Assembly (NCBI GenBank): GCA_005406025.1
Contig: BGZK01000188.1
Coordinates: forward strand, 124,001-188,000
Source of the DNA: Eumeta japonica
Lineage: Eukaryota > Arthropoda > Insecta > Lepidoptera > Psychidae
Length of the DNA: 64,000 nt
Direction: 5' to 3'
Notes under the pieces: model-generated
What the model was told of the DNA's origin: nothing
Databases searched by the model: none
The model's input: only the letters and a program-made list of their open reading frames with translations
Made by a program: the position numbers and the translations under genes
Shown: piece after piece, positions 33,580 to 45,180 of the stretch
Layout of the letters: each line of letters starts with the position of its first letter
How positions within the stretch are numbered: the first letter of the stretch is position 1

Positions 33580-36500
33580 TGTTGTGTGTTGCGATAAAGC
33601 CTTGTGCATCCTGATATTTGCAAGAACTGCACGAATGATTGCCCGATAATTGATAGAATTGCTTTCTGTAAATAGATGTGTATAATTTTAATTCAAAATA
33701 CTTAATATATAATTTTATTACTTGTTTAAATGAACAAGTTAATTATTGCTTAGAAAATTAAATGACTCACAACTTGCATGTGTTGACGGATAGCAACCCT
33801 GATGTCCTAGCAATAGACAATGGCATGACCGTTATCTTACAACAGATGGTAGTTAATTACCATATTAGAAAACAGCTAAGGATTTAAGATTTTTTCGAAC
33901 CGGGGCAATAACTTGATAGTGGCGCACCTCTCCAGTGTTTGAGATTAGTTTGTTAAAAAATTCACAAATTGGCATTTTTATTGATCAGAATAATAAGAAG
34001 ACTTTAATAAATTTGCACTCTTTATTATCTATTACCTAATAACTTTTTCATAAAATTGTATATAGGAAACATATAACAACTCAAGTTATGATATGTTTCC
34101 TATACATATTCTTTTGATCAGTTAGTTATTTTTGGGCTTTTCAACGTAAATTAGACGAAGCTCTAATAGCATTGGCTAACATTTTTCATAATTATATAGA
34201 AACTTCTGTATTTTTATCAAAAAGTATTATATTTATCTTTGTAGAAAAAAAAAACATATCTCTTGAAAGGAAAAGCCATTAAATATATCCTTTAAATAAT
34301 TCTTATCTTTAATTATTCAAATACCAACTGGACGTTTTAGAATCAAATGAATAATTGATAGAACAACGTTCGTTAGATATTAGGCGCTTTGTGAAGCAAG
34401 TTTTTTTCTAATGATATGATTCTGGCGCCCTCTGAAACTGGCGCCCGGGGCGGGTGCCTCCACCTAGATCCGAGGTTGTTAGAAAATGTTATTAACAAAT
34501 AGTCTGATATAAAAGTACAAAGTATCTAAAAATATGTATGATAAGGTCTTTTCGAAGCAAACTCATTAGATCATTTTACGTTTATTGAAAATAAAAAATA
34601 ATATCTAAGAAGTGAAATTTGTTATAGAATAGCAGATGACTCGGCGAATTCTCATGTTTGACAAATAGACGTCAAATGTTCTTTTTTATCTATTTGAGAA
34701 GGAAACTACACGTGTCTCGATTGTGGCGTTTTACCGAATAGTTTATACGATATTTAAGTATAAACAAAAATTTTCAGAATATCCATCTACGTGTGTTTTT
34801 GAAATAAAGCGAGTTTCAACTATTCAAATAATATTCATTTCTTATCTTTCATATCGGATACTTTTTACCAAATTTTTCTGTAAGCTATTTAATCGATGGG
34901 TTATACTTGACAGTGCTGCTCAACTTTTGACCCCTTCTTTTGTCGCCATTAAAGATACTGCAGTATCTGTATTTAGTCGTTTACGGTTTTTTATTTTGTA
35001 ATTTAAATAACAACATTACGATTTCAATGTTTGGGAATAAATATGGTAGCGTACCTTTTTAAAGGCGGAACACCGTCAATGTTACATCCATGAAATACAA
35101 GAGCACGTTTATCAAAATATAGCATAATGTTAGCTCTCGCTATTCGTCTATAATTTTTGCGCTGACCGATCTATGGTCGCCGATCATAGAACGGAGAAAA
35201 CAAAAGTGAAGCGAAAGTTGGAAAATGTGGTAAAGTAGACTTATATTACGGATTGTCAATATTGAATTTATGGTAATTGTTTTCTTGTCAGATAGTTTGA
35301 TTGACCGATTCTTTAAAAAAATACTTTGAATTATCTTCCCAGCTGCAGGAAGAGCTTAATTTATACAAATAAATACTATTATAAACAAAATGATAAAAGG
35401 GTGAAAAAATTTGAACCATGATGTTTTATAAAATTCAACATGAATGTCGTGCAATATTAAAATAATATATGTATTAAAAAAAGTGTTAAAATCATTATGT
35501 ATTTGGAATGACATTGATTTCAGCGATGTCTGCCGACCAATTTGAAAATTAAAACGATATTTTTAAAGATTGGTTCATTTTCGTTTTATTCTCATTTGTG
35601 GCCTCAGGCAATCAACATAAGAAAGAAATACTAATTCAGATCATACAGAACTGTTCCGACCCGAACTATTGATATTATTTAACGATGACAGGCCTAAATC
35701 GTCGCATATTGCCAATTCCCCAATTAGTTACAATTAACTTGAGATTCCCCGCAGTTTGGGAATTCCCCATTGATTGGCAACACAGCTAGTGTTGCACTAA
35801 CCCCCGTTGTACTGAGTGAGTGAACCTAAGAGGATCCATTAAAAAGTTTTCGGTATGTCTCTGTACATAAATGTTGATACATATTTCGACCTTTTTTTAT
35901 GTGATGCTATGGATAAGTAATAAACTGTTGTCTTACAAACGCTTGTGGTGTATTTGCATACTGTCGTGCAGCCCTCCAAATATTAAATTCTTACAAATGC
36001 TGTTAGAGTCTATACGTCTATTTAATACTTCCCACCTAGAGATGTGGTATTCTAACGTAATGTTGAAACTGAAAACGCGGATGTTTGTTAATGTTCAAAG
36101 ACCATATATTATCTATTTTAGATGTGACACATTTTATGGGTGAGTTACCAGTCAATGGTGATTTTTTTTAAGGCAAAATTTTGTAACGTTCTTTACTAAA
36201 AATGCTTAAACTTTGATCCGGCGATGATAATAATATAGTCCAAATTTCGCCTTAAATTACTGCCTCCTCTGGTTTTCTAGGTTTTTATCAATTTTAATAT
36301 ATTTGGCAGATATATGGAGCTATTATGCTACAGGAAAATAGGGTAATAAATAACGGGAAAAATACTCTTCAAATATGGTTTAGTAACTGAGACAAATTAG
36401 CATTTAGGTTTTATAAGTTTTCTTTTAGAAAATATTTACCATTTGGAATTATTACTCTTTTTTATAGCTATATTGTATTGTCATTAACATCATTACACAA

Positions 36501-37399
36501 CCTAAGATAATACCGTAATATTTTGTTCACAACCTACCATAATATTTTGTAGACTATAGTTTTATTTAATTTTAATTCACGTAGCGTGTAAGAATTTAAC
36601 ATACTGGTGCGTGGAGGTTTTGGAAATATTACTTTTACAGAAAAAAAGCTACTTAATAATTATCATATATCGGAAAACCAGCCAGTATTACATAATGGTT
36701 AAGTACTACGCCCATTTTGGATTTTGTAGGGACATATCCAAATAAATAACTATTGTCTATGACCCTTCTTTAGTATGAGTATGTTCGTTTTTCGACGTGA
36801 ATAAGTCTATTTATTCGTTTTTACTAGACGTTTCGTTGACTGGGGCATATATGCACTAACACCATCTACTGGTGCAAAAGTAAACGAAGTCGGGCATAAA
36901 TGAACGAAGTTACAGACTTGCTTCAGTATATACAAACAAATGGCACTGTTTAAACCATGTTCCTTTTTATATGAAAATGTTTAATATAAAATAATATTTT
37001 TGCAGCCGCTTTTTTTTTATTCTTCCGTAGCCTGTTTTGTATATCTTTGAATTACGATTATACAAGTCATTTGTAAATTCAATTTCTATACATTTGGGAT
37101 AAGCTTACGATGGCGAAATAAAAGGAAAAATATTTTTATTTCGTTAATTCTGTATCTAGTTTAGAGCGAATATTATTACTTATGTCGTATTAAGTTACAA
37201 TCTCCAACGTATTGTTTATACATCAGATATTCAATTATTTAAGCGTTATTGAGCATTTACAATAGCTATTTTGAATAATAATTAAATACGCAGTCTACAG
37301 ATACGAAGGTCACGTCCAATCGTTAAAATTAATTGTTAATAAGTGTCTATGACGATTGTGTTTCTAGCAAAGGTTTGGAGCATTTTCTATTTCTACAAA
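33580..37399. other. No gene recognised
   Basis: AT-rich. A GGCGCCC..GGCGCCCGGGGCGGGTG fragment at 34424-34460 looks like a transposon end remnant. Frames up to 92 codons have no motif. Confidence 0.5.
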
Positions 37400-37600
37400 C
37401 ATTTTAACGGTTTGAGCGGTATTAGTTCAGTAGATAAGAACATCGGATTTTTACGAGAGAGTATTGGTTTCGATGCTGTCACAGTCGCTACCCCGACCAC
37501 CCAATTTAAACGTTAACCTTTTCGTTATATTTCATACTTTTTGTATCGTTGACTCGGGTTTGATGAACCCAGCTTGAAATAAAGTCACTTTGAAACATCG
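37400..37600 (+). repeat. Candidate degenerate tRNA-derived SINE
   Basis: TTAGTTCAGTAGA at 37422 resembles a pol III A box, and GGTTTCGATGC at 37466 resembles a degenerate B box. They are about 40 bp apart, the spacing expected for tRNA-derived SINEs. The region ends with TTGAAATAAAGTCACTTTG. No intact tRNA cloverleaf is present. Confidence 0.3.
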
Positions 37601-38189
37601 ATTCCTATTGTTCTTCTGATTGCTCGAGTATCCTCTTAAACATAGACGTATACACGCAAAAGTTACGGCTGGAACAAGGATACGGCCGGCCAGGATTTTT
37701 TTTGATGCAATATAATGCAGTATTATATATTTATACCGTTACTTTCAGGTAAGCGTGCGTATATATCTCATTATTGTTAGTTTTTAGGGTTATATAATAA
37801 GAGGATGCCATCGGGACCCTATTGTTAAGGCCCTGTTATCTGTCTGTTCGTCTGTCATAGGGTAATAGGTGGATGCTTGTAACTAACCTTCATAGAATGT
37901 GATTATGACCGCTATAACAACAAATATTAAAAATAGGGTTAAAATTGAGGGGGGTCTCATACAAAAAATAGGTCTTTTTCGGCGTTTTTGCTCGATCTCA
38001 ATAATGACATTAATGGGAATACATACAAACGTGTACTGTAATGCATGCTCTTAAACAAAACAAGAAATAACGAAACCCAGCCATGTGCAAGTAGGACGTG
38101 TTTTAAGCTGTTCTTATCCCTTGTACTTTATAGATCTTTACGTATAATGACATGTTATTGCAGGATCTCTTTTGTTTTATATACTTGTC

Positions 38190-38420
38190 TTTTATCTATA
38201 GGATTAATAAGGGGCAAACGAGCATGCGGGCGGTCAGAATGTAGATGGTCACCGCCGGCCATGGACACCCGCACCCCAGAGAAGTTGGGGTTTGAAGTTT
38301 AAAATAATATGTAACGTTTAATATTGTACGGGGGTACGGAACTTTCGTATGCGAGTTCGGTTCACACTTGGCCGTTTTTTTTTATTTCACCACATCCGAC
38401 CTCGTGACGTATAAATGTAA
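38190..38420 (+). repeat. AAGGGGCAAACGAG lepidopteran repeat plus GCACTTGGCC-type tail
   Basis: AATAAGGGGCAAACGAGCATG, then GGTCACCGCCGGCCATGGAC, then a TGTACGGGGGTACGGAAC and CACTTGGCCGTTTTTTTTT tail. These are common lepidopteran dispersed fragments. A related piece starts at 53189. Confidence 0.55.
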
Positions 38421-39286
38421 CCGAATGGCTCGCTCTCGCCTATTGTTTTTTTATGGTTTCACGTGGCTTTCTTTTACGGCCGTCTTCGGCAGCTCTTGCG
38501 AGCCCCTAACGGACGCGTGACGGATGTAAGATTTCTGTGATACATTTTCTCACCGCCTAATTCGGGGGTTCAATAAAATTGTGATACTTTGACCTTCGGG
38601 AGTTTACCGACGGGCGCGTCGACCTACGAGAGCGGATAACGCCCCGGCCGATGTTTTCCGACAAAAAATATGTATTTGGACGTTCTCCGTGATGCCTTTT
38701 TAAATTAGGGCTTTTTTGTTTCTGTTTGCTTATTATTCTCCGATAGCGGTTGAGATGTAAGCCTAAATAGAGGAACTACGTGCGTAATGTGTGATCAGAT
38801 TAGTGTGATGAATAAACAATTTTATTTCTTGTATAAAAATGAAGACATCACAGAAATGTTCGAAATAAGTTTGTTCGAGAACAATATGTCACAAATGTTT
38901 CATGGACTCTCATACAAGTGTCTATTAAAGAATTATGATTTGTTGAATTCGAAGTCTAGACGGCTCCAGGTCGGTACTTTGTTTTTGTACCTACGACTCG
39001 TAACACAACAGATAAGATTGCGTAGCTCTGGATGCTGTGCTGTGCTGTCGTGGCAGCAAACAGAACTTCGGCAAAAAAACAGTTGTTTTGTGACTAACTG
39101 CTGTCCTGCTGTAGCTGGTACGCGATCGTCGACGCGCCACCTTTTGACAATCGTAACAATCATTTCAACGCTATCGATATATGGCATCGATTGTTGTAAA
39201 TTTCTAACGAGATGTTATTCTGAACTGTGTATGGAATGGTGAAATTAAATAATAATAAAAAAATACTGTGTGTGCGATTCACACAC

Positions 39287-39916
39287 GATAGAAGTGAAAC
39301 TTCAGTAAATCGACAAAAGAATGAGATGAATATATATAACAAGGGTAAAAATGAAAGTATTTTGATTAATTTTTAAAAGATATTTTATATTCTATTTAAC
39401 ATATGTTATTTAATTTTATTTTCATTTTTTTTTGCATCGATATTGACGACACATTTCGGCATCTTATAAAATTTATTATTTAGCACAAGATATAAAAATA
39501 CTCACAAACACTGTTAAATAATAACACACCACGCTGACTTCTTACTAAAAAGCTGTAATACGCAGCAGCATAGAGTGTACAGTTGTATTAGCTCACGTAC
39601 TTTTCACATATACTAACACACGTTAAATGCTCAAATACAAGCAAGTATTAAACAGTATGCTATATGCATACACACCGACATTTGCTCTCTCGCTCTGGCT
39701 CACTATTTACAGGCGACTATGCTTAAAAGACGGGAGTGGGGATGCTACGAAGCATGGCACAAAGAGAAGAGACCGATAATATAAAATAGTATGTATATTT
39801 CCGTCTCATTCTTTCCCGGCTTCATCCTACAGATTTTTGTATTTGTGTCTCTTACCTTTCGCTTTTTCCGTTGCATCCGGTTTGAAAGCACAACGATTCT
39901 ATAGAAGTTTCACTTC
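39287..39916. mobile_element. Possible TIR element with GATAGAAGTGAAACTTC ends
   Basis: GATAGAAGTGAAACTTC at 39287-39303 and the inverse GAAGTTTCACTTC at 39904-39916 define about 630 bp of noncoding DNA. A third isolated copy of the motif with flanking GATAGATTCT lies at 54737-54765. Boundaries are uncertain. Confidence 0.4.
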
Positions 39917-40699
39917 AAAAATCTTATATATAATTAAATCGTTTAATTATATAATGTGGATAAATTTCAATTGTTTTTAGCAATTCCTTGTGGTATTCAT
40001 ATACGTACAGTAGTTTAATTGCAGTTTTTCTTTATTAGTAGTTTGTTAAATACACACTAAGTAATGCACCAACTGTGGAATATTATTAGAGGACTGGAAA
40101 TGGTTACTTTTCAAAGAAATGGTACTTCTTTAAAATTATAAAAATATTTGTAATTAATGAGTGTCAGATTTGTACATCATATACTTCATACGATTTCAGT
40201 CACATTTAGAGCAAATATCACCACAGACAGAGCGCATTTGGGTATGACGTGTATAGTCCAGGTCTGTGACGGGATCGTGGGTATATGGGAATATAAAGAA
40301 AATTATGTTAATCATATTATAGTAATTTTTTGGTTTTCTCCACTAGTTTTATTTGCTTCCTAAACTAGACAATGTAGTACAATGTGTGTAGTAAATATAG
40401 TCTATTATGATACATTATAATCTGTGTAAGTCAAAATTTATGTACTACGTATCTTACCGACAACATATGCTGTATTGATTTGGGTGTAGCAAAGTAGTAT
40501 GACGTAAGAGTAAGTATATAAACATTGTAGCGTAGACTCAGACCGATATAATAATGATTTAAAAATAAGTAGATGTTTAGGAAGATGGACTATATTACGC
40601 AGTGGTAGTAGAAAATTTCGTGGGTGTGTAGAGATAGAAATACCACAATGGTGTGGCTCGACTCATATCGACTGTGATCGTACATTTGGCTGTAAAAGG

Positions 40700-40858
40700 A
40701 CTAAATTTTGAGCACCCGAAACCGGCGAGCTTGTACGAAGAGGTTGATGGATGTCGATGAAGTGAGGGAGATATGCAAAGGTCGTACCTTGTGGAAATCT
40801 ATAGTCTCTGCTTGTCCTTCTGGGAAATAGGCGTGAGTTTACGTTATCGTTATTGTAT
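40700..40858 (+). repeat. Dispersed repeat with coding-like tail (copy 1)
   Basis: GAGCACCCGAAACCGGCGAG, then a frame reading KRLMDVDEVREICKGR, TLWKSIVSACPSGK and a stop at TAG. The frame pattern is shared with three other copies, so this may be the eroded 3' end of a retrotransposon ORF. The family was not identified with certainty. Confidence 0.5.
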
Positions 40859-41804
40859 TATTATTAATCTACATTAATATAAAAATAAAATTTCCGATCA
40901 GATTTGTCAACGGTCGGACGATTTGCAATTTGTTCTGTGTAATTATAATGAAAAAAGTTAATTCCGCTTTACCCAGGAGGCTTAGACCAAGGACTAATAA
41001 TATATGAATAAATGGATAAAGAAAGTCTTTTGTCTTTGTATGATGGTTCTGTGGATGATTCATGTAATTACGGTTTGAATAAAATTTGAAAAGAAAGAAA
41101 TATAATATCAAGAATAGGAAAGAAAAGTGTGTTCTGGGGAAATTTTAATAAAATATCCAAAAATGTCACTCCGCCAATCGACATTAGCGCTTGTCGTCAT
41201 CGACTAGAAGCGATAAATGCGGGTGGTGCAACCACTGCACGTGTCGATAAAGGCGATGCTTTTAGTATTTCGTCGATTTATGTTTTCGTCGAATCTCATT
41301 TGATATGCGTTCAGTGCTTGAAATTGTTATCTAATATTGATCATTGTCGGATTAGCGTGGTAAAACAACGACGATAGGTATTATGCTTGGAATAAAATAT
41401 AGTTTAAAAAAATATAATTTATTAAGTTGAAAAGTAAATAATAATCTTTAAATATAATATTATATAATGCTTGACATTAATCAGAAAGTTTTATACTTAC
41501 ATTTTCATGACTTTATTTTTACGAATACCTAGCGATAAATGATTCGTGATGTTATATAGAGCTGTTAGATATCCTATAATTTTTTACTTTTTCTAATATA
41601 AATTACTATTTAAAAAGAATTCATTACTATTTCGTTTAAAAAAACATATTGGTTCGGTTTTTAAGGCTACATTTTATTTATATATCTTTAGTTCTAAAAT
41701 TGTCTTTATTTAATATTTTTATTATTTTTTTGTTTATTAATGTAAAATAGTAAGTCAAAGAATATGTATTTTGTGAGTGAACTCACAGTCGATAATAATT
41801 ATGC

Positions 41805-41929
41805 AACAGTTTGGGAGTCATTAAAACAAGACAAATGAGCCTAAGTCGAGTGGTTTTCTGGCAGCTATTGAAGTGTTCCACTATCCACCTCCCGTCTCCA
41901 TCATCAGGCTCTCGTCGCCAAGTGAAATA
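41805..41929 (+). repeat. ATTGAAG(A/T)GTTCCA dispersed repeat, left fragment
   Basis: Contains CAAATGAGCC, AGCTATTGAAGTGTTCCAC and CTCCATCATCAGGC, the same order as the tandem units at 13497-13735. Its partner lies on the other side of the pogo-like element. Confidence 0.55.
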
Positions 41930-42541
41930 CAGTTGAACCTCGATAAGTTTAAGTCCAAGGGAAACATAAAATATTTTAAGTTATAGAGGTTTTAAGTTAT
42001 CAAGGGTCTATGGGGGATAAGGGGATAGGTTAATATAGAGGTAGGTATGTACATATGTATGTACCCTTGTTCCACCCTTTATCAGCGTATGTGAGTGTTG
42101 TTAGTTTTCTTTTTGAACTCATTTTTAGCCAGTTTTATCACACAGAAAGTAAAGCGATGTTTCCAGGACAATGATCAAAAACTTATGATCCAAGGCTTAC
42201 TTATGTTTTATGGCTCACCGCCGCAAAACTTTAAAGAATTTCGAAGAAGCAAACAATAGGTGACATATGTATTGTTTACGTTAACAATTTAACTAGTGAA
42301 CACGTGTAAGCACTAAATGCCGAAACCTTTTGTTTTGCACACTCTTTCAAAATGACTCATTGATAAACAATTTTATGTTATAGAGGTTGTGGAAACATTT
42401 CTTTAAGTTACTGGGGGCCAATACAGAGATTACTTATTTAAGTTATAGAGGTTTTGGGTTCTGATGCGAAGGGAACATATTATTTTTTGAAGTTAGAGAG
42501 GTTTTTAAGTTACCGAGGTTCGAGTTATCGAGGTTATACTG
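41930..42541. mobile_element. pogo/Tigger-like nonautonomous element, 612 bp
   Basis: The left end CAGTTGAACCTCGATAA and right end TTATCGAGGTTATACTG are inverted and resemble pogo/Tigger termini. TA duplications sit at 41928-41929 and 42542-42543. The interior has repeated 'aagttatagaggtttt' motifs in both halves and no transposase frame. It interrupts the ATTGAAGAGTTCCA dispersed repeat. Confidence 0.75.
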
Positions 42542-42542
42542 T

Positions 42543-42665
42543 ATATCGGAAACGTGAAATAATTTGAGACTTAATTCGGGAGGTATACTAATTACCATTG
42601 AAGAGCTCACTTTCCACCTTCCGGCTCCATCAACAGACCCTAGTCTCGAGTGGATACGTAATAAG
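42543..42665 (+). repeat. ATTGAAGAG dispersed repeat, right unit
   Basis: CGGGAGGTATACTAATTACC, ATTGAAGAGCTCACTTTCC and CTCCATCAACAGACCCTAG match the family at 13497-13735. It looks like a following unit of the array interrupted by the pogo-like element. Confidence 0.5.
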
Positions 42666-44099
42666 TGTACAAAATTGCAAAGTTTTCCAAAATCTGGATT
42701 TGAATCTGAATCTGGAAAAATGCGAAATTCCAATACATTCATACATAGATATAAATTAATTAATTGAATATAAGGCGGGTGATAAAAAAGGAAGTAACAT
42801 TAAGAGGAAACTGTTAAATTACCAGACGGCTACATCGTGTCCGGTTTGTCTATAAAGTACTTGAGGAGCCGGGCTTTTCTCGGCATGTTTCTAGTTTGCC
42901 GTGGGGATATGAGAACTTATCACGGGAAAAGTAACTTACCCTCATTTCCAAAGATAAGTATGTAGATTGTAAAATTTACTAAAATATTTTATCCAAATGT
43001 GTCATGTAGTGCCATTTGTTTGAATCGGTAGCATAGCAAGAATATAATTGCTTTAAAATACTACGAAATGACGGAAATAAGGTTAAATTTAAAATTTTTT
43101 GTAAGGATATTCTATAACGTGGTTTGCGGGGAGTGTTAGTTGGCAAAAAATCGTCATGTAAGGAAATTGCGTTACGCCCCCTCAATTCGACTCTCAGCGA
43201 TTCTTTCTCTCTTTAACAGACGCTAGATTATTAAGCAAGTATAGTGGCAGCCGCGTGCGTCGCGGCGTTAATTCCTTTGTCAATATTTTGGCAGAAATGT
43301 CTATTTATCATTGTGTTACATAGATTTGCAATGAATAACATGTTGTTGAATTAATTTCTTAATGATTATTTTTAGATTTTTATTTTGTTTTGACGATGGA
43401 GTTTTCAATTTTAAGTCCTTAAAACCCAATTTTCACTCATTTTATAAATACAATAGTGGTATCAAGTATCGGTTTCAAGAATTACATATTTGTGCAGCTT
43501 GACGTACTCAATAGTTTTTAATACAATTAAAAAAAGATGGCGCTGTTTAGTGTTTTATTTAGTGTTTTTTTTTCTATAGCTTATGTATCACTACTTATAT
43601 ATTTATATCCAATTTTAAGTAAATGAATATTTTTCTTAAGACATTATTTTGTGTTTTATCGCTGAATCACTCTCAAAAGCTGTTAATTTATTTCACTGTT
43701 CATGTTTTTTTTTTATATAACATGATATTAAGCGAAAGGAATTTCTTTCCAGTCGGGTGTTCCACGACACCTCCGGTATTATCTTATTTTTTCAAGGAAA
43801 AAACCCATATGAACTATACGAACTTTTAAAGCACAACTTTATCAAAGTACAGCTTACGGGGCCATTTGCGAAATGGCCATATAAAAATATATGTAAACAT
43901 GTAAAAAAAAAATATGTAAATACATAGAAGAATTGCTCGTTGACAGTAATAATATACAGGATGCATACGAAAAGCTCGGCGAAACGAAGGTTTTTTTTTT
44001 TTGTTTCCCACTTGCGACGTGGAGGGGGTTAAAATGTCTATCCTGCACACCCTCGCGCCCGTACGCGTGGGTAGTGTGGGACTGAAACCCACTAAAAAA
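42666..44099. other. No gene recognised
   Basis: AT-rich DNA leading into the CpG-rich block. Confidence 0.5.
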
Positions 44100-45180
44100 T
44101 TCCCCCTGAAAGTGAAGTCGGTGATCGGCTATGCTATATAGTCAGGCGACGAGTCTGGCGACCGGTCGGACGACTTCTATAGCTTCACCGAGCGCGGCCG
44201 GACCGCACGTGTGAGTGCCGACGGTGCGTGACATGCCCTATGGACGACTCCTGAAGGGTGTCGTCTCGGCATAGGATGTTACCGGGAACCGTCACGGGTC
44301 GGTTCCCGTTCCTCATGCCCGGCCGGGAGCGGTCTGCGGCGGCCGGGTGGAGTAAGCGGCCGATCGCCGTTATTAAATTAGTTCGACCGCGTTCACCGCC
44401 ACGTGTGTAACGCGTCGCCATTGTGCCGTGACGCGCGCCGCTTTCCGGTAACGACCAATGGCGCGCCGGCGCCGAGCTCGCCGATTGGCCGGACGGCCGT
44501 AATCCTCCTCCGGCGGGATATTAATTCCGCTCGTTCGCTACGCCGAAGAATGGCAATCGAAAACGTATATCAAGCCTTTGTCTCGAGAGGTTTCTCGCGG
44601 GGGGCGAGCGCAAAGAGAAAAATGTGATTTTTTTGACGTGACAACGTCTTTAGGTTGCGGCTGGGAGTCACTTTGAAAAGTGTAACGCTCGGTAACGTAA
44701 CGATGAGTCACCGAACGAGAGAGGCCTGCCGAATGCCTTGCGTCTCTCCCACTCAACTATGATCGGTCTGTTGCGCGCGCAGCACTAGAAATTAGTGCAT
44801 AGCTTTGCAAATGTATTGCAAGTTATTGTATGTATATTTGTATATAAATACGTATGTATGTGTAAAGGTAAAAATAAAATTTTGTTAATATGAAATTCAG
44901 TGCGAGATTCTTTGTATAAATTAATGTTTTAAATATAATTCTTTGTATAAATAAATGTTTTAAATTGTTACTATTATTTCATCCTTCTTCCTACTATACG
45001 AATGAATATTCACATTAAAATGATTTTACCATTCAAAGTCGTTGTCACGTAAAACTTTCGCCGTATACCGACTTTACAGGCAACCAAATTTTTGTCGGCG
45101 CTCGCGGCGCACACGAGAGCCGCGCGATATGGATGGAAAACTCCCTCGAGACGCGGTCGGACTTACGTGGTATACTTAGG
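44100..45180. promoter_or_regulatory. CpG-rich block with opposed CCAAT boxes, split by a dispersed repeat
   Basis: A GC/CpG-rich stretch runs from about 44140 to 44600 and resumes at 45094-45175. The AT-rich 44626-45093 between them is a copy of the GACGTGACAACGTCT repeat. Two CCAAT boxes face each other: CCAAT at 44455-44459 and ATTGG at 44484-44488, about 25 bp apart. That is a typical NF-Y promoter arrangement. No exon or splice sites were recognised. It may be an alternative promoter, an enhancer, or the start of an unrecognised gene. Confidence 0.35.
44626..45093 (+). repeat. GACGTGACAACGTCT repeat, copy 2
   Basis: Same ends as copy 1. The 3' part (44806-45093) differs from copy 1 by only a few bases, while the 5' 170 bp is strongly different. 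It interrupts the CpG-rich block 44140-45175. Confidence 0.65.

Larger units (their letters stand above)
38421..41804. other. Mixed noncoding DNA
   Basis: Holds a moderately GC-rich patch (38450-38660), a 151-codon ATG frame at 38787-39242 without recognisable domains, and the GAAGTGAAACTTC element. A patch at 41165-41300 has GC content above average. No gene is supported. Confidence 0.45.

Noticed and set aside
44185..44756. Overlapping frames in the CpG-rich block
   Set aside because: Same reason; no domain or splice structure.
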